Origin: Climacteris rufus
Lineage: Eukaryota > Chordata > Aves > Passeriformes > Climacteridae
NCBI GenBank assembly: GCA_013398175.1
Contig: VZRZ01001080.1
Location: 610,703-674,702 of the forward strand
DNA: 64,000 bases
Direction: 5' to 3'
How positions within the stretch are numbered: the first letter of the stretch is position 1; every line of letters begins with the position of its first letter. The notes below the pieces were generated by a model. It was not told the DNA's origin. It did no database searches and saw nothing but the letters and a program-made list of their open reading frames with translations. Of this stretch, positions 39,301 through 50,843 are shown in pieces. The position numbers and the translations under genes were made by a program.

Positions 39301-41966
39301 AAAAAAAATCAAATGTTACTGGACTGTACCTAACATCAAAGCCTTAAAAACCATGTCACAGGAAAAGAATTGGTAGAAAAAGACAATCAGTTAGACTTGT
39401 TCTGGACAAGCTGCAAAGAAGGATCACTGTTATTATTATGAAATACACCTCCTTTCAATTGTTGACTCTAAAGACTATACAAACTACATAACTGCAAAAA
39501 GCTTAATTGCCTTTATAAGGACTCTAAGATGAAAGAAAAAATACTAAACTTTCACAAAATTCTTGTCTTCATACTGAGTTTTTTATTTTTTTCTTTGGAA
39601 CTTAATTAATCAAAACTACCATGTTGTCAAATGCAGTGTATGCAGTGTTTATTTATATCAACACTGAAAAGGGGAACAAAATTCAATATAAACTCAAAGA
39701 AGTATAGTTAGGAATTATCTAATTTCAGTAATACAGATGATTTCTATGCTTGTTGTATAAAGAAATAATAAAATTACCTTCCATTTAATCATGTCAAAAA
39801 AGAGTATCCAACAAATAAATAAAGCTATTAATTTGCATTTTGTTTCATTGGTCTGTCACTCAAAGTAGTAGAAGCTGACTGATAATCTCTGATTTACTTG
39901 TATAGAGTTGTGTAACAAATATTAAGGAATTTGTGAAGCATATATATAGACCACTTCTGCTTAAGAGAAATTTACTGTAAAAGGTCTCCGTTGTAAGCTA
40001 ACATGAGAGAAATAAATCAGCCATCAGGAAGCCAATAGGTCCTGGTTAACCTTGAGCAGGAATCAAAGGGGAAGCTGTTTGTCTAAGTTACTGAGTAATC
40101 ATAGCTATAAAAGGTTAGATGGTCCAGCTGCCTTTAATCAGTGGTCTGAATCTGCTTCTGAGGACCTGATAAGTGAGCATGTTCCTTTGCCCAAGACCTT
40201 AACCAAAGCTTATGGAAACTCTTGCAATAAGGAGACAGTTAATCTATTACAAAGGGCAAAGATTGATCAAAGCAAGAAAAGAAAGTCAATAACAGAGCAA
40301 ATATCACGATTCATTTCACAATAGCAAAGCCAAGGCATAGCTGTCGTAGTATAAATTGTATCAGAAAAGTGTTCCTGGTAGAGCCAGGGAATATTTAACC
40401 TGTTGAACTTTCAGGAGAACATTGTTCATTTTATGAAAGGCATTATAGATTGGAGTAGCCTTTAATATAAGGTAATTGTATCTGATAAACTAAAAGATTT
40501 TTAAAATCCTGGTTCTTGCGTATTTACAGCCTTAAATTTTAACACTTTGAAATACTTTAGAGAATCACCTGGAAAGCAAGGAATTCCCATGTCCAAATAT
40601 CTGCTTGAGTAATGATTGGCATTAAACAAACGTAATACAACGTTTTAATTTCTAAGGCCCAAGAATGAAGCTTTAAAATTTAAATATGGAAGTAAATACG
40701 TTGATAGCAAACTTTTTAAGAGCTTTGACCTTTGGCATGTCAGGGTGTTTAAAGCTGAACATTCAATGCTGATTTGCATGGCAAAGCAAAATCATTGTTA
40801 ACAGAAGTGAAGTAAGGGCTCAAATCCATGCATAGATTGGAGCTGCCTTCTTGTTTTACTCATTGAGCTTTGCTGCCATTAGGTATTATTTTATTTTGCA
40901 AATAAATAATATTTATTTTGTGTTATTTTGACACTGTAGCATAACTATAGTTCTATAACTTGTCAAAGAAATATATTTTCATTCTTGAAAACTAAACTTT
41001 ATTGTGATTTGGGGTTCTTTTTAGCATTTATTCTTATTGTTCTAGGGTATTTAAAGCATGTAGGAAATAAGAATAAGGATTATTTAGTTGCATATTCTCA
41101 ACTGTTTGTACTTCTCTTGGCTTGAGATAGGAAAAATAATTTTTTTCTTTGTTCCCTTGGTGTAGATGTGGGAGCATGGAGTGGATATAGGAAAGATAAT
41201 ATTTAGCTTTATAGTCTTTATTTTAAAACAGTTACTAGTGGTTTTGATGTCAGTAACCATTTGTGAAGGTAAAACATCACAAAAAGTTCTGGCTTCAAAG
41301 GAATATGTTCAGAGCTTTCAGGAGATTTCCATTATGTATCTCAAACTATAAACTTAGAAATAAAGAAAACTGAATCATCAACCAGTTCTCACAGTCATTG
41401 TGCAAATGGTTAAGTTTTACAAAAAACTGCCAAAATTACTTTGGAGCCCAACTCAACTCATGGTATCAGAAATATTTAAGTCAGTTTAAACTCTATCAAA
41501 CCTTTCCATCTATAATACTGTATTTCTCTCCTGCTGCTAGGGCAGCCCAAGATAGAAATCTTTGTCTCTATACATATAGAATTTCTTATCTGTCATGTCT
41601 GCTCATATTAATAAAATTGATCTTCTAGCTTTTTTCTGCAGTTTTTCTTTTTTATAATACCTTTTATTTCATAATCCTTCTCACTAAAAAAAAATTTTTT
41701 TAATATTCAGATTTCAGGTACTATATATCACAAGCTCTTGCACTATTTTGATTGGAATAAATGAAACATTCACTTGGTACTTATTTATGAGTTTTGACCA
41801 GGAGCAGTATGTTGGACTAGTCACTTTTACAAAATGTGGAACCACAATGATGAAATATGAATTCTAGGATTTCTGAGGAAAAGTAAAAGTTGGGAAGCTG
41901 CATCTTTTATGTAGTTCCTCTTACCAGATAGAGAAAACAGAGCCTACTTCAACCATTCACCTTAAA
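36374..41966. other. AT-rich DNA without recognised genes
   Basis: No gene or clear transposon is recognised over 5.6 kb. Open frames reach 97 codons with no domain; the one at 40,052-40,324 (90 codons) has more protein-like composition, but no splice sites or homologue can be seen. The part near 40,540-40,830 looks like conserved noncoding DNA and is listed separately. Confidence 0.55.
40540..40830. promoter_or_regulatory. Candidate conserved noncoding enhancer
   Basis: A repeat-free block is dense in developmental transcription-factor words: a homeodomain-type TAATGATTGG at 40,610-40,619, a nuclear-receptor-like TGACCTTTG at 40,726-40,734 and a perfect POU octamer ATTTGCAT at 40,772-40,779. 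No open frame spans it. The words are seen; conservation and enhancer activity are inference, as such words also occur by chance in AT-rich DNA. Confidence 0.25.
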
Positions 41967-42430
41967 ATCATGGAATCATAGAATGGTTTGGGTTGAAAGG
42001 GACCTTAAAGATCATCCAGTTCCAAACCTTCCGCTGTGGGCAGGGACACCTTGCACTAGACCAGGTTACTCAGAGATCCAACCAGCCTGGTCTTGAATAC
42101 TTCCAGGGATGGGGAGTCCACTACTTCTCTGGGCAAACCCATTCCAGCAATAGTACAGAATTTCCTCCTAACATCTAATCTAAACCTGCCTTGCTTCACA
42201 TTAAGACCATTCCCCCTTGTCCTAACACTACACGCCCTTGTCAAAAATCCCTCTCCAGCCTTTTTGTAAGCCCCTTTTAGGTACTGGGAGACTGCTCTAA
42301 GGTCTCCCCAAAGTCTTCTCTTCAGGCTGAACAGCCCCAAGTCACTCAACCTGCTAGGCAAGAAGAGGTGCTCCAGCCTCCTGTTCATCTTAGTGGCTCT
42401 CATCTGGATTCATTCCAACAGGTCAATGAC
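41967..42430 (-). mobile_element. CR1 LINE fragment with intact 3' end
   Basis: In plus-strand reading it opens with ATCATGGAATCATAGAATGG, the reverse of the CR1 terminal repeats, then GGTTGAAAGGGACCTTAAAG, GGGCAGGGACACCTTGCA, CAGCCTGGTCTTGAA, the CCCCTTGTCCTA block, CTTCAGGCTGAACAGCCCCA and GGTGCTCCAGCCTCCTGTTC. The order is that of the CR1 3' region on the minus strand, about 460 bases, 5'-truncated. The 115-codon minus-strand frame at 42,056-42,403 lies within this untranslated 3' part and is not a gene. Confidence 0.97.
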
Positions 42431-44660
42431 CTTAAGAGCTCTATGATCTGTAATGTTCTGGAAGGACCTCAGTGACAGTGAATGTGAATCTGAACTTGTT
42501 GATTTTGCGTTTGAAATTAGATGCATGTATTTTCCATTTCAGTGAAATTCTTGTGTATATCTAAGGCTACACTGTATAGTAGGGCTCCATCTTAGCTGTC
42601 TTGACCAGGACAACCCTCTTGTGGATACTGTTCTAAGAACAAAGGTTTAAAGTAAGTTACAGCCTTCAGAAGCATCTTGATGATTCATTGTAAGAAAGAA
42701 GGAGCAACTAAACCCCACAACCATTGGGGAATACATTTAGTGCAAATAGCTCACTGTACCAGCTAAGTGTGGGCTGCAAACTGAGCTCTGGAGGGCAGGA
42801 GCCCAAGGCAAGAGGCTGTGAACTGGTTCCGAGCTTTGCAAACCAAAGAGCACAGGGACCTGGACAGGTCACCCAGACAGGTGACCAGACACTCAGAGAC
42901 ACAGCAGGAGCCACGGGCTCAGCTAGAAGACCCCAGATTTTCACACACTTAGACCATGAAGGTGTAAAACCCCGGGGAGTCCTTTCTCAGGGTCACTTGT
43001 TGAGGGCATTCAGCTCAAGTTGTCATTTTTGTTATTGCACCATGATTCAATTAATTTAAGGATCAAGCGGTCTGAGACACTGCTTTGGGTAACCAAGAGT
43101 AGAGCCAGTAAGGAAACCTGGTCAGTCTGTGTGAGTGGGGTGTGCAGGGAATCAAGCAGGCACCCATCAGTCACTGGAGCTGCTCCCTGACAAGGTGCCT
43201 CAGTCCCAGCTCAAGTGGTCTGAGTGTGACTGCCATAGTGGCTCCTGGATGATCAGGCAGGAAAGCTTCCTTAGTATAACCACAACTTGACCTGTCTTAC
43301 AATTATTACCATGAGGAGTGTTGACTCAGTGCTACTGGAAATATTTGCCAGCTTACAGAAATACAGATTGTTCATTGCTGACTTCAATCATTACAAGCCC
43401 AAGGCAAAGGCCATGGAGATGGCGCATTGCCAGAGGTCTTTTGACCAGCTACATCAAAGCCACATTTGAAGATGTATACTTGTGTTACAGAAGTACAGGT
43501 TCTTCAGCTCTACCAAAACACTGACAAAATCAGCACGTTTTTACAAGCGCTGATTAGTCTGCCTCACTACTCAGTGCCTGATGGGGATGACTCACAGTGA
43601 AAAGACATTTCTCACCATGTTAAGCACATGCAGAGTTAGGTTTATTCAAAATGCAACATTTTTCTCTGGATAGACTGAGCTCTCTCTTCTGTGATTGTCC
43701 ACAGGCCACTACATCATGCTGAGTTAATCAGGGGTTTAGAACATCTTCTCGTTATTATGTGTTTAGTGAATTGTGATTACTGCTGGCCAAAAGAATTAGA
43801 GGCAATAAATTCATAAGCATGAAAAGTTTAATTTGACTTTGAATAGTATCAGGCAATAACAGCTCCAATATTAACAACTGTTAATACTTCTAATGTTTTC
43901 ATATATGCTAAATAAATAAATTATATTACTGGTGATTTAATATTATTAGTGATTTTATTTTTATTTATATTATTAGTGATTTAATATTTCCATCTGAACC
44001 ACATGTATGTTGTGAGAAGCTTGGAAAACAAATTTTAATAGTTCCACTATTTAGGTCAAAAGATAAAGCAATCATTTGCTGAAATAAAAGCAGCAAAATT
44101 ATTACTTAGGTTATTAATAGTTCTATAAATATGCTGTACTTTGTAATTGGGAAATTATGCTGAAAAAGTTTGATCACATTCTTTTTAGAGAACCACAAGG
44201 GTTCTATTTATGCTTAAAATAAGTCACCTTTACTACATAAAAGCTGAAATTGGGGCTATGTGTACTTCTAAGGGACTAAATATTTTGAATATCTTTAGCT
44301 ACCCTGAATACCTAACTTTTAGTGTTGCAAAATAATGTTGAATGTGCCAAGAAAAAAAAAGATGTGGACATATTGTTTTGCTTTATTATTACATTTGTTG
44401 TTTTGTCAGCAGTAAGACTTAATGTTTGGTGTTATTTACTACACTAGAAAATACTTGTAGCCTTGTGAGACCTTTGAGAGTTTGTCTGAATTGTCAGCTT
44501 TTGTTAACAATGGCATCTTTCCACCAATTTTAATTATTTTTTAGATAGCTTATGTGTCTTGCTCTGTGGTTTCTTTGATGGTAATGGGCAGGAAGGGCAT
44601 ATAGCAGCTCAGCATTACCATCTCTGTTGGGTGGGAAATTTTTTGGATTTTGTCTTGCAG
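42431..44660. other. Unannotated DNA with one GC-richer island
   Basis: No gene is recognised. The part at about 42,700-43,270 is clearly more GC-rich than its surroundings and carries a 111-codon plus-strand frame at 42,724-43,059 without a recognisable domain; it may be a decayed LTR, but I found no termini or duplications. From 43,650 on the sequence is strongly AT-rich, with a short tandem array near 43.9 kb. Confidence 0.5.
43923..43990. repeat. Imperfect AT-rich tandem repeat
   Basis: The phrase ATTATTAGTGATTT occurs twice exactly, with a related TATTACTGGTGATTT just before, separated by T-rich spacers. It is a small degenerate minisatellite. Confidence 0.8.
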
Positions 44661-44720
44661 GAAGTGGACTGTTTGCTGCAAATGACTGGGAATATTGCCC
44701 AGAAAGCTAAGCGGCTTCAG
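44661..44720 (+). CDS. Candidate 60-base exon, product unrecognised
   Basis: A pyrimidine-rich stretch ending GTCTTGCAG precedes it, and CTTCAG before GTATTT follows as a moderate donor. The 20 codons in the first frame are open, starting EVDCLLQMTG and ending KAKRLQ, with a helix-like composition; the length is a multiple of three. I recognise no family. Phase does not join directly to the candidate exon at 35.3 kb, so further exons would be needed if both belonged to one gene. A segment this short can arise by chance, so confidence is low. Confidence 0.17.
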
Positions 44721-45482
44721 GTATTTTTTTTTATATAACATTTCCTTTTTAGATTAAAAAAAGAAGGTAAAAAATCCTAGTTTAAAATCACCACACAAAC
44801 CTCTTCCTATTGCAGTGGATGTTTCACATGAAGTCTGGGACAGTCTTCTGTCACGATTAAACTGAAACCTAGACCAAAAGTAAAGTGCAGAGTTTACACT
44901 TCATTGTTAGAAACACAAAAGACCCCATCAGCCCAATACCAAAAATACACTAAGGCTGCTATTCTAACCTTTACATGGAACAAGCAGCTGCAGCACACAC
45001 TGTGGGGAGCAGTGAGCACCTGCACTTGCTGTGTAATGGGACACGACAGGAAAGCTCTGGGAGACAGGCGGTGTCTGGGACCTGCTCACCTGCTCTTAGC
45101 CAAGGAGTACCTGCAGCCTGGCACCCTCAGCATCCCACAGCTGGTGTGGAACTGCCGGTCCAAGGGCCACTGGGGCCTGGGTGATGTCTGCCTGATGGGA
45201 GCACCAGATTCTGGGTGACTACTGCAGGCAGAAGAAATACAGGAAGAAACCTGCATAGTCACCAAACTATCACTGGATGTCCCTGGGCACATACATATGA
45301 AAGAACAGAGTTCTGCTATGTCTGTCACCATGTCCAAAGCATGTACTGAGAGCACGTTTGATCCAGAGGACAATTCAGGGCACTTTCCTTTCTGAAGACA
45401 GTGTCAATTTCTGCCACAGAATCCCACCAAAGTCACTTTGGTTACAAAAGACTGAGCAGAAAGACCTAAGTGAGAAATACTA
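44721..45482. other. Unannotated DNA with a GC-rich patch
   Basis: A GC-rich patch at about 44,970-45,230 has long open frames on both strands: 104 codons on plus (44,904-45,218) and 95 on minus (45,086-45,373). On the minus strand, 45,090-45,221 is bordered by a strong acceptor (TTTCTTCTGCCTGCAG) and a strong donor (GAGCAG before GTGAGC), length 132. I recognise no domain in either reading. It may be an exon, an old retrocopy or a decayed LTR part. Confidence 0.4.
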
Positions 45483-45877
45483 GGCCAGGAGAGAGTTGGG
45501 GTTGTTCAGCCTGGAGAAGAGAAGACTCCAAGGAGACCTTATTATGGGCTTTCGGTACTTAAAGGGGACCTATAAGAAAGATGGGGACAGACTTTTTAGC
45601 AAGACCTGTAGGTCAAGGGGTAACAGTTTTAAAGTAAAAGAGGGTTGATTTAGATTAGATGTAAGGATGAAGATTTTTACAATGAGGGAGGTGAAACACT
45701 GGCGTGGGTTGCCCAGAGAAGCGGTGGATGCCACATCCCTGAAAACATTCCAGGTCAGTCTGGACAGGGCTCTGAGCAACCTGGTCTAGTTGAAGATGTC
45801 TTCCTCATTCCAGGGGGGTTAGATTAGATGACCTTTAAAACTCCCTTCCGGCCTAAGCTGTTCTAGGATCTATGACA
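45483..45877 (+). mobile_element. CR1 LINE fragment with 3' end
   Basis: The plus strand carries TTGTTCAGCCTGGAGAAGAG, then the GGAGACCTTATTATGG block, TTTAGATTAGATGTAAGGA, TGGGTTGCCCAGAGAAG, CCACATCCCTGAAAACATTC, TCTGAGCAACCTGGTCTAGT and TTAGATGACCTTTAAAACTC, ending TTCTAGGATCTATGACA. This is the family order of the last 400 bases of CR1. It is 5'-truncated and diverged, with no coding capacity. The minus-strand frame at 45,570-45,779 is a shadow of it. Confidence 0.97.
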
Positions 45878-48470
45878 ATAGGTTTAACACAAAGACAGCT
45901 AAAGGCAAAAGCAGCTAACTTCCTTTAAAAACCTGGAAAATGTGGGTACTGCAAAAAGCCCCACTGATGAAAAACTTATTTCTACCTTGGTTAGTAACTG
46001 TTACCAGTTCCATAATATTCCACTCTATAAAAAATAATCCTGTTAATTAATCACCAAGTTACTGTCAAACCACCTGTTTCACAAAACACCTGTTTGTGCT
46101 TTCAATATTACAATATCTGACAGACTGCTCTTGAACACCTGCATTTAATTCAATAGAATTGTTCATTGAATTTTAATTTTATTTTAGACTCATGAAGTGA
46201 GGACCAGTCATATTATTCATTCATATTTATCTTGTTGTTAGTTCTGATGAGGATCTTAAATTAAATCAACATAGGCAATGTCTTTGTATAATCGAACGCT
46301 ACTATTGAAACAGTTACATCCATCCAGGGGCAGAAGAAATGAAGAGAGGATGAAGAATGGTCTACATAAAATCTTAATTGTTAGGAACATATGAATAGGC
46401 CCGATGGGTCATGAAACCCAAGCCCCATCCTATTGCCAGCACCTCAGAAATGTGATTTTTTAATAAATGGCTCTTCTGTTCTTCAGTACAGGAGACATGA
46501 GATCTTGTACCCCTTTTGCTACTATAAATTTGTTTGCATCTGGTACTGTTCACCTTCATGAACAGAAAACATTCAATAAACTTAAAAAAATACAAATGAT
46601 CGTTGGTCTTCAGGGTTTGCCAGGGTTCTAGAACCATTTAATTGACTAAAGTTGCTGAATTTATTTTTGCTTTGGATTTTGTTTTGCTTAGGTTTTTTGG
46701 TTTTGTTTGTTTTTCTTGTTTGTTTGGGATTTTTTACTTCTGTCTTAACTCTAGAACTAGGTATTCATAATTTTAAAGTACTTACTATATATTTGCAATT
46801 CGGACAGACCATATCACTTTGCATTCTTACTGGATGTTTTTTGTAGATAAACCCATTTTTTTAAGACTGCGACATTGATAAATTCATGACCTGATAAAAA
46901 ACAGTTTAACTTCTTGTTCCATTCAGTCAAATACTTGTTCAGTATCTTTCTTTCTCTTGGGAACAAATTTCCTTATTGAAGTCATAGCAGAGGCGATATT
47001 ACCTAAATTATGTAGAAAAAAAACCATTAGAGATACCTCTTTCTTCTTCTCCTAAATTGTTTTTCGTTGTTAAATCATTATTCATTAATTGCTGTGTTCT
47101 GTTATACAAGTACATGATTAATCTTGATTGTGACTGATCAAGGATTATTTTTAATAAAATTCATTCTGTTTGACTCAAAGACTGTAGATTTACTTGATAT
47201 TTTTACAGCACCATAACTTCTAATTGACTCTTACTTGTGAAGGGCTCTGGTAGCACTTATTATCTGAATGAATAACTGATGGGCTTTACTTGGATTAATC
47301 TTTATGATGATTTATTGCATACTCATGGTGTTATGCACTAGGCTACTCACAGTCTTTGACTTCTCAAGGTAAATTGCAGTTTTAAAGTTGAGTACAGCAT
47401 ATTTTCACTAATAGATTCATTAAATACTGTCATATCCATAATATTTTTCTTTATTCACTTATATATGATCCTTAAAATTTGTTTTAAAATACTGGTTGCT
47501 ATTTTTTCTTAACATAGTTGCTTTAAATTTTATTTTACTACTCCAAAATTTCATGCTGTTTGGGAAACTAGAGCTCTATCCTGAGAATTCTTAAGAAAAT
47601 ATCCAAATGATGAATGACACTGTATCAAAAATATAAGTATGTGAAAGTTTGAGGACATAGTGGTTGATGTGTTCTATATATTTTGCTTCAATGTTATTCA
47701 GTATCTTGTGACAAAGATGAATGGAAATTAGCAGAGATCTCCAGACTGTCATGGTATTTAACAACAAAATTGGCAAGCCCTAAAAGTAGAAGGAGTTGCA
47801 TTATTATCTTAGTAATAAATAAGGAACCAGATCTTACAGAGTCATAATAGAGCTGTTGTACAGAATTTATAACAATATAATTGTTAAATACTCTTAAATT
47901 TTCCCCAGACACTCACCTTAATAACAACTTACAAAAAGTTCATTCATAATGTAAAGAGTATAACTTAAATCCTGCTTATTCTGTTGTGGTCAATGTCATA
48001 TGACAGTGGGTTGATGAAAAACACATTAAAAACTGTCTCTGAAAACTGTATTTTCATTCATCAATGGCATGAATATCAAGCCACACTTCCTTAAATACTA
48101 GCAGAAGTCTTGTGATACTTGGGAATTATTACAGTATTAGTGATTTATGAAATCCCTGGTGAGTAAAAATAATTTTGTCTTGCTCAGTCTAGACAGATGA
48201 TGAAGACTGAGGAAGGGGGGGAAAAAAGTCAATGCCTTTCCTCAGATTCTGGAATGGATTGTGACTGGTGATGTTATTAGATTTAAGCAGTTAAAATAAC
48301 TTTTTAATGTACTAAGCATAACAAAAGAGGGGTTTGTGTTAATATCAAATCTGACTACTGCTAGCAAAAGCTCAAATGTATTAGCATTCATCTGTGTCCT
48401 GTCATCTTGGCTTTTCTTCATCTGTGGTTTTGTGAGTGATACTCCAAGAGAAGAACGAACTGTACTATTA

Positions 48471-48491
48471 ATTTACTTATTTATTTATTTA
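48471..48491. repeat. (TTTA)n microsatellite
   Basis: About four to five copies of TTTA follow a related ATTTACT start. A plain simple repeat in AT-rich DNA. Confidence 0.85.
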
Positions 48492-50570
48492 TCAAAATCC
48501 AGTGCAGATAGTAATGTGCATATGGGCATCTTCCAGAGTTGTGAACAGAATCTGTTATAGTTTTGAAAGGAACTTTGTGATAAAAGTGTCTAAGGAATGT
48601 AACTACTTTCAAAATCAGAGCTAGATTTTAAAGTCTTAATCAATGGGAATAATAGTTATAAATTTTCAATATTTGGGATATTTTAGACTTTTTTCCTAAG
48701 TCATCCAGAAGCCAAAATCCCAGTGTTAGGTGATTTTAACATCTTCAGACATTTATTTCGTTGAAAACAGTGATATGTTTATACCTATATGGGATTGCAA
48801 CCTCAGCCAGGAGAATCTTGGTTTATTCTGGTATCAACCTATGTATTTCTACCCAGTATCACTGAACCCTGCACCAAACAGATTGCTGAGCACTCTTCTT
48901 CAACCTTTGGTTTTTCTCTAGTGTGATTTCATGTAAAAAGCCTAAATTTTTTTTTTGTTGGTGTTAATTTTACATGAACCTTCACAAAGTGAAAGATTTC
49001 TTTCTTACAAGGTGCAGTAAAAATGTAGAGATGTGGATTGCAAAACACAGAGGAAATATTTCCTTTTAACACAGTAAAATCAACCAAATGCTCAGGTCAG
49101 CTGAGTCAGTCATAATAACAGTTATTTTTCTCACTCTATACTTACCTATACTTTAGCATTCTCAGTATTATGAATAACTCACTTTACCAACACCAGAGCT
49201 TATAAGACCCTTATACAGCTGCAGGTTCATCTTCTTTTTACACAGATCCATGTTAAAAAAACCCACACAAACAAGAAATCCTTTTCGTAGGACCACACCT
49301 CTCACAATAGTGAAGGATGCAGTTGGAGAAAAGTGTGCCTAGCAATCAGTGTGGGGCAGGGTGTGCTTAAGAGCAGTGTTCAGGGATGCTCCCCATGGAC
49401 ACACACAAGTTTCTCGCCCTTTCACAGTCCTCCTGTTTTGAACTCCCCACGACTACTTTCCTGTGTTCTTACAAATACTTCCGTGCTACATGGTCAAGCC
49501 CCTTTTGCTTGGCCCCATGCTACTCCATGACCCTCTCTTTCCTCCTAAGGAGTCCAGTTTCCCCAGGGGATTCCCAAGGGCAGCCCCTTTAGTCAGATTG
49601 AAATCACTTCACTTTTAAGCTCCAAATCCTTCTAGATTAGATTTCCTTTCCCATATGCCATTACCATCTTTCTCCTCCTGCCTTTCAGTGGATGAAAAAC
49701 ACCCCCACCAAACAGAACTGTGGTGCTCCTACTTGCAGGTGCTCCTACTTGCTCCTATTTGTACAACATAAGAGAGTATATTCCAGGAAAGCTTAGGAAT
49801 AGCACTAAGTTCACAGCACATATCTTAAAAATCAACTGTTGACACCAACCAACGAATGTAGCTGTCCCTAGTCACCTTTAAACTGGAAAATAGAAGCCAG
49901 TTTCTAACTGTAGGAACAGCATTCCAGGAGAGTCTTTGAGCAACACAAGAGAGAACTTCTATGAAGACAGAACCTCAACAGGCACTAAAAGTCATTTTGT
50001 AACAGATTTACCTGCTGGAGGTGAGAGCACCATACAATGGTGCAGGAGATCCCTTACACTCCTGCATTCCGTTCTGTTCTTCCTCCCTTGGATTTTCTTT
50101 CTCCTTTGAGTTCCTTTATCCTCTCAGGCAAATTCTGTGTCTTTTAACTGTCTCTAACACCCCAAGTACAATTTAGTGTGGTATAAATAGGAGTCATATT
50201 CACCTGTGGGCCACATTAAATTCAGTGTAGGCTTCTCAACAGGATGGTTTTATCAACTCTTGTCTCCTTCTTCTTAATAGGAATACACTTGCATGATGAG
50301 CGAGGGAAAATATAGTGTGTGCTTTATGTTGCTGGAGGCAGAATAATTTTCTTCACAAAGGTTTGATGGGAACTGCTTTGAAATTAACCATAATAAGCAA
50401 TGCAAGCATCATCTTGTGTTCTGAGTGTGCTGTCAATGGATGTGTGACAGGGTATATGTAAAAGCATATGACAGCATAAAATATTGACTAGAAAATGGCA
50501 TAAATAAATCTAAAAATAAAAAAAAAAACACAATTGAAAACAAACTAGACAAATTATAAAACTAAAGGAT

Positions 50571-50620
50571 AAAATAAAAATACTCTAAATAAAAATAAAA
50601 TAAAATAAAAATACTCTATG
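50571..50620. repeat. (AAAAT)n tract with duplicated flank
   Basis: Units of AAAAT run between two copies of the phrase AAAAATACTCTA, so a small duplication embraces the tract. Upstream, from about 50,505, the sequence is also very A-rich. Confidence 0.85.
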
Positions 50621-50811
50621 GAAGGCTAGTTGTACAAAGCCTTTTAAATAATAGATAGTTTCAATTTTGACAAGAAACTTGAGTATTTTAGAGACTGGTA
50701 GAATAAACAAAAGAGAATATCTCAAATAAATTCAAAGAGCAGGAGAGAATAAAACTGTGCCTTTCAGCTCTTTCTTTTATAAAGACATCTATTGTTTTAC
50801 CACCCCATTAA

Positions 50812-50843
50812 AAAGCACATCTCTTTGCTGAAAGATGTGCTTT
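50812..50843. repeat. Perfect 11-base inverted repeat
   Basis: Arms AAAGCACATCT and AGATGTGCTTT are separated by ten bases. The dyad is perfect. The stem is too short for a microRNA precursor, and no matching extension is visible outside the arms. Confidence 0.88.

Noticed and set aside
40052..40324. A 90-codon plus-strand frame with protein-like composition
   Set aside because: No recognisable family, no splice borders and no promoter context; a frame of this length is expected by chance in 64 kb.
43058..43095. A stretch resembling the start of a leucine tRNA (AAGCGGTCTGAG and following bases)
   Set aside because: The rest of the cloverleaf, including the T-arm box, cannot be found; likely chance or a very old tRNA-derived fragment.
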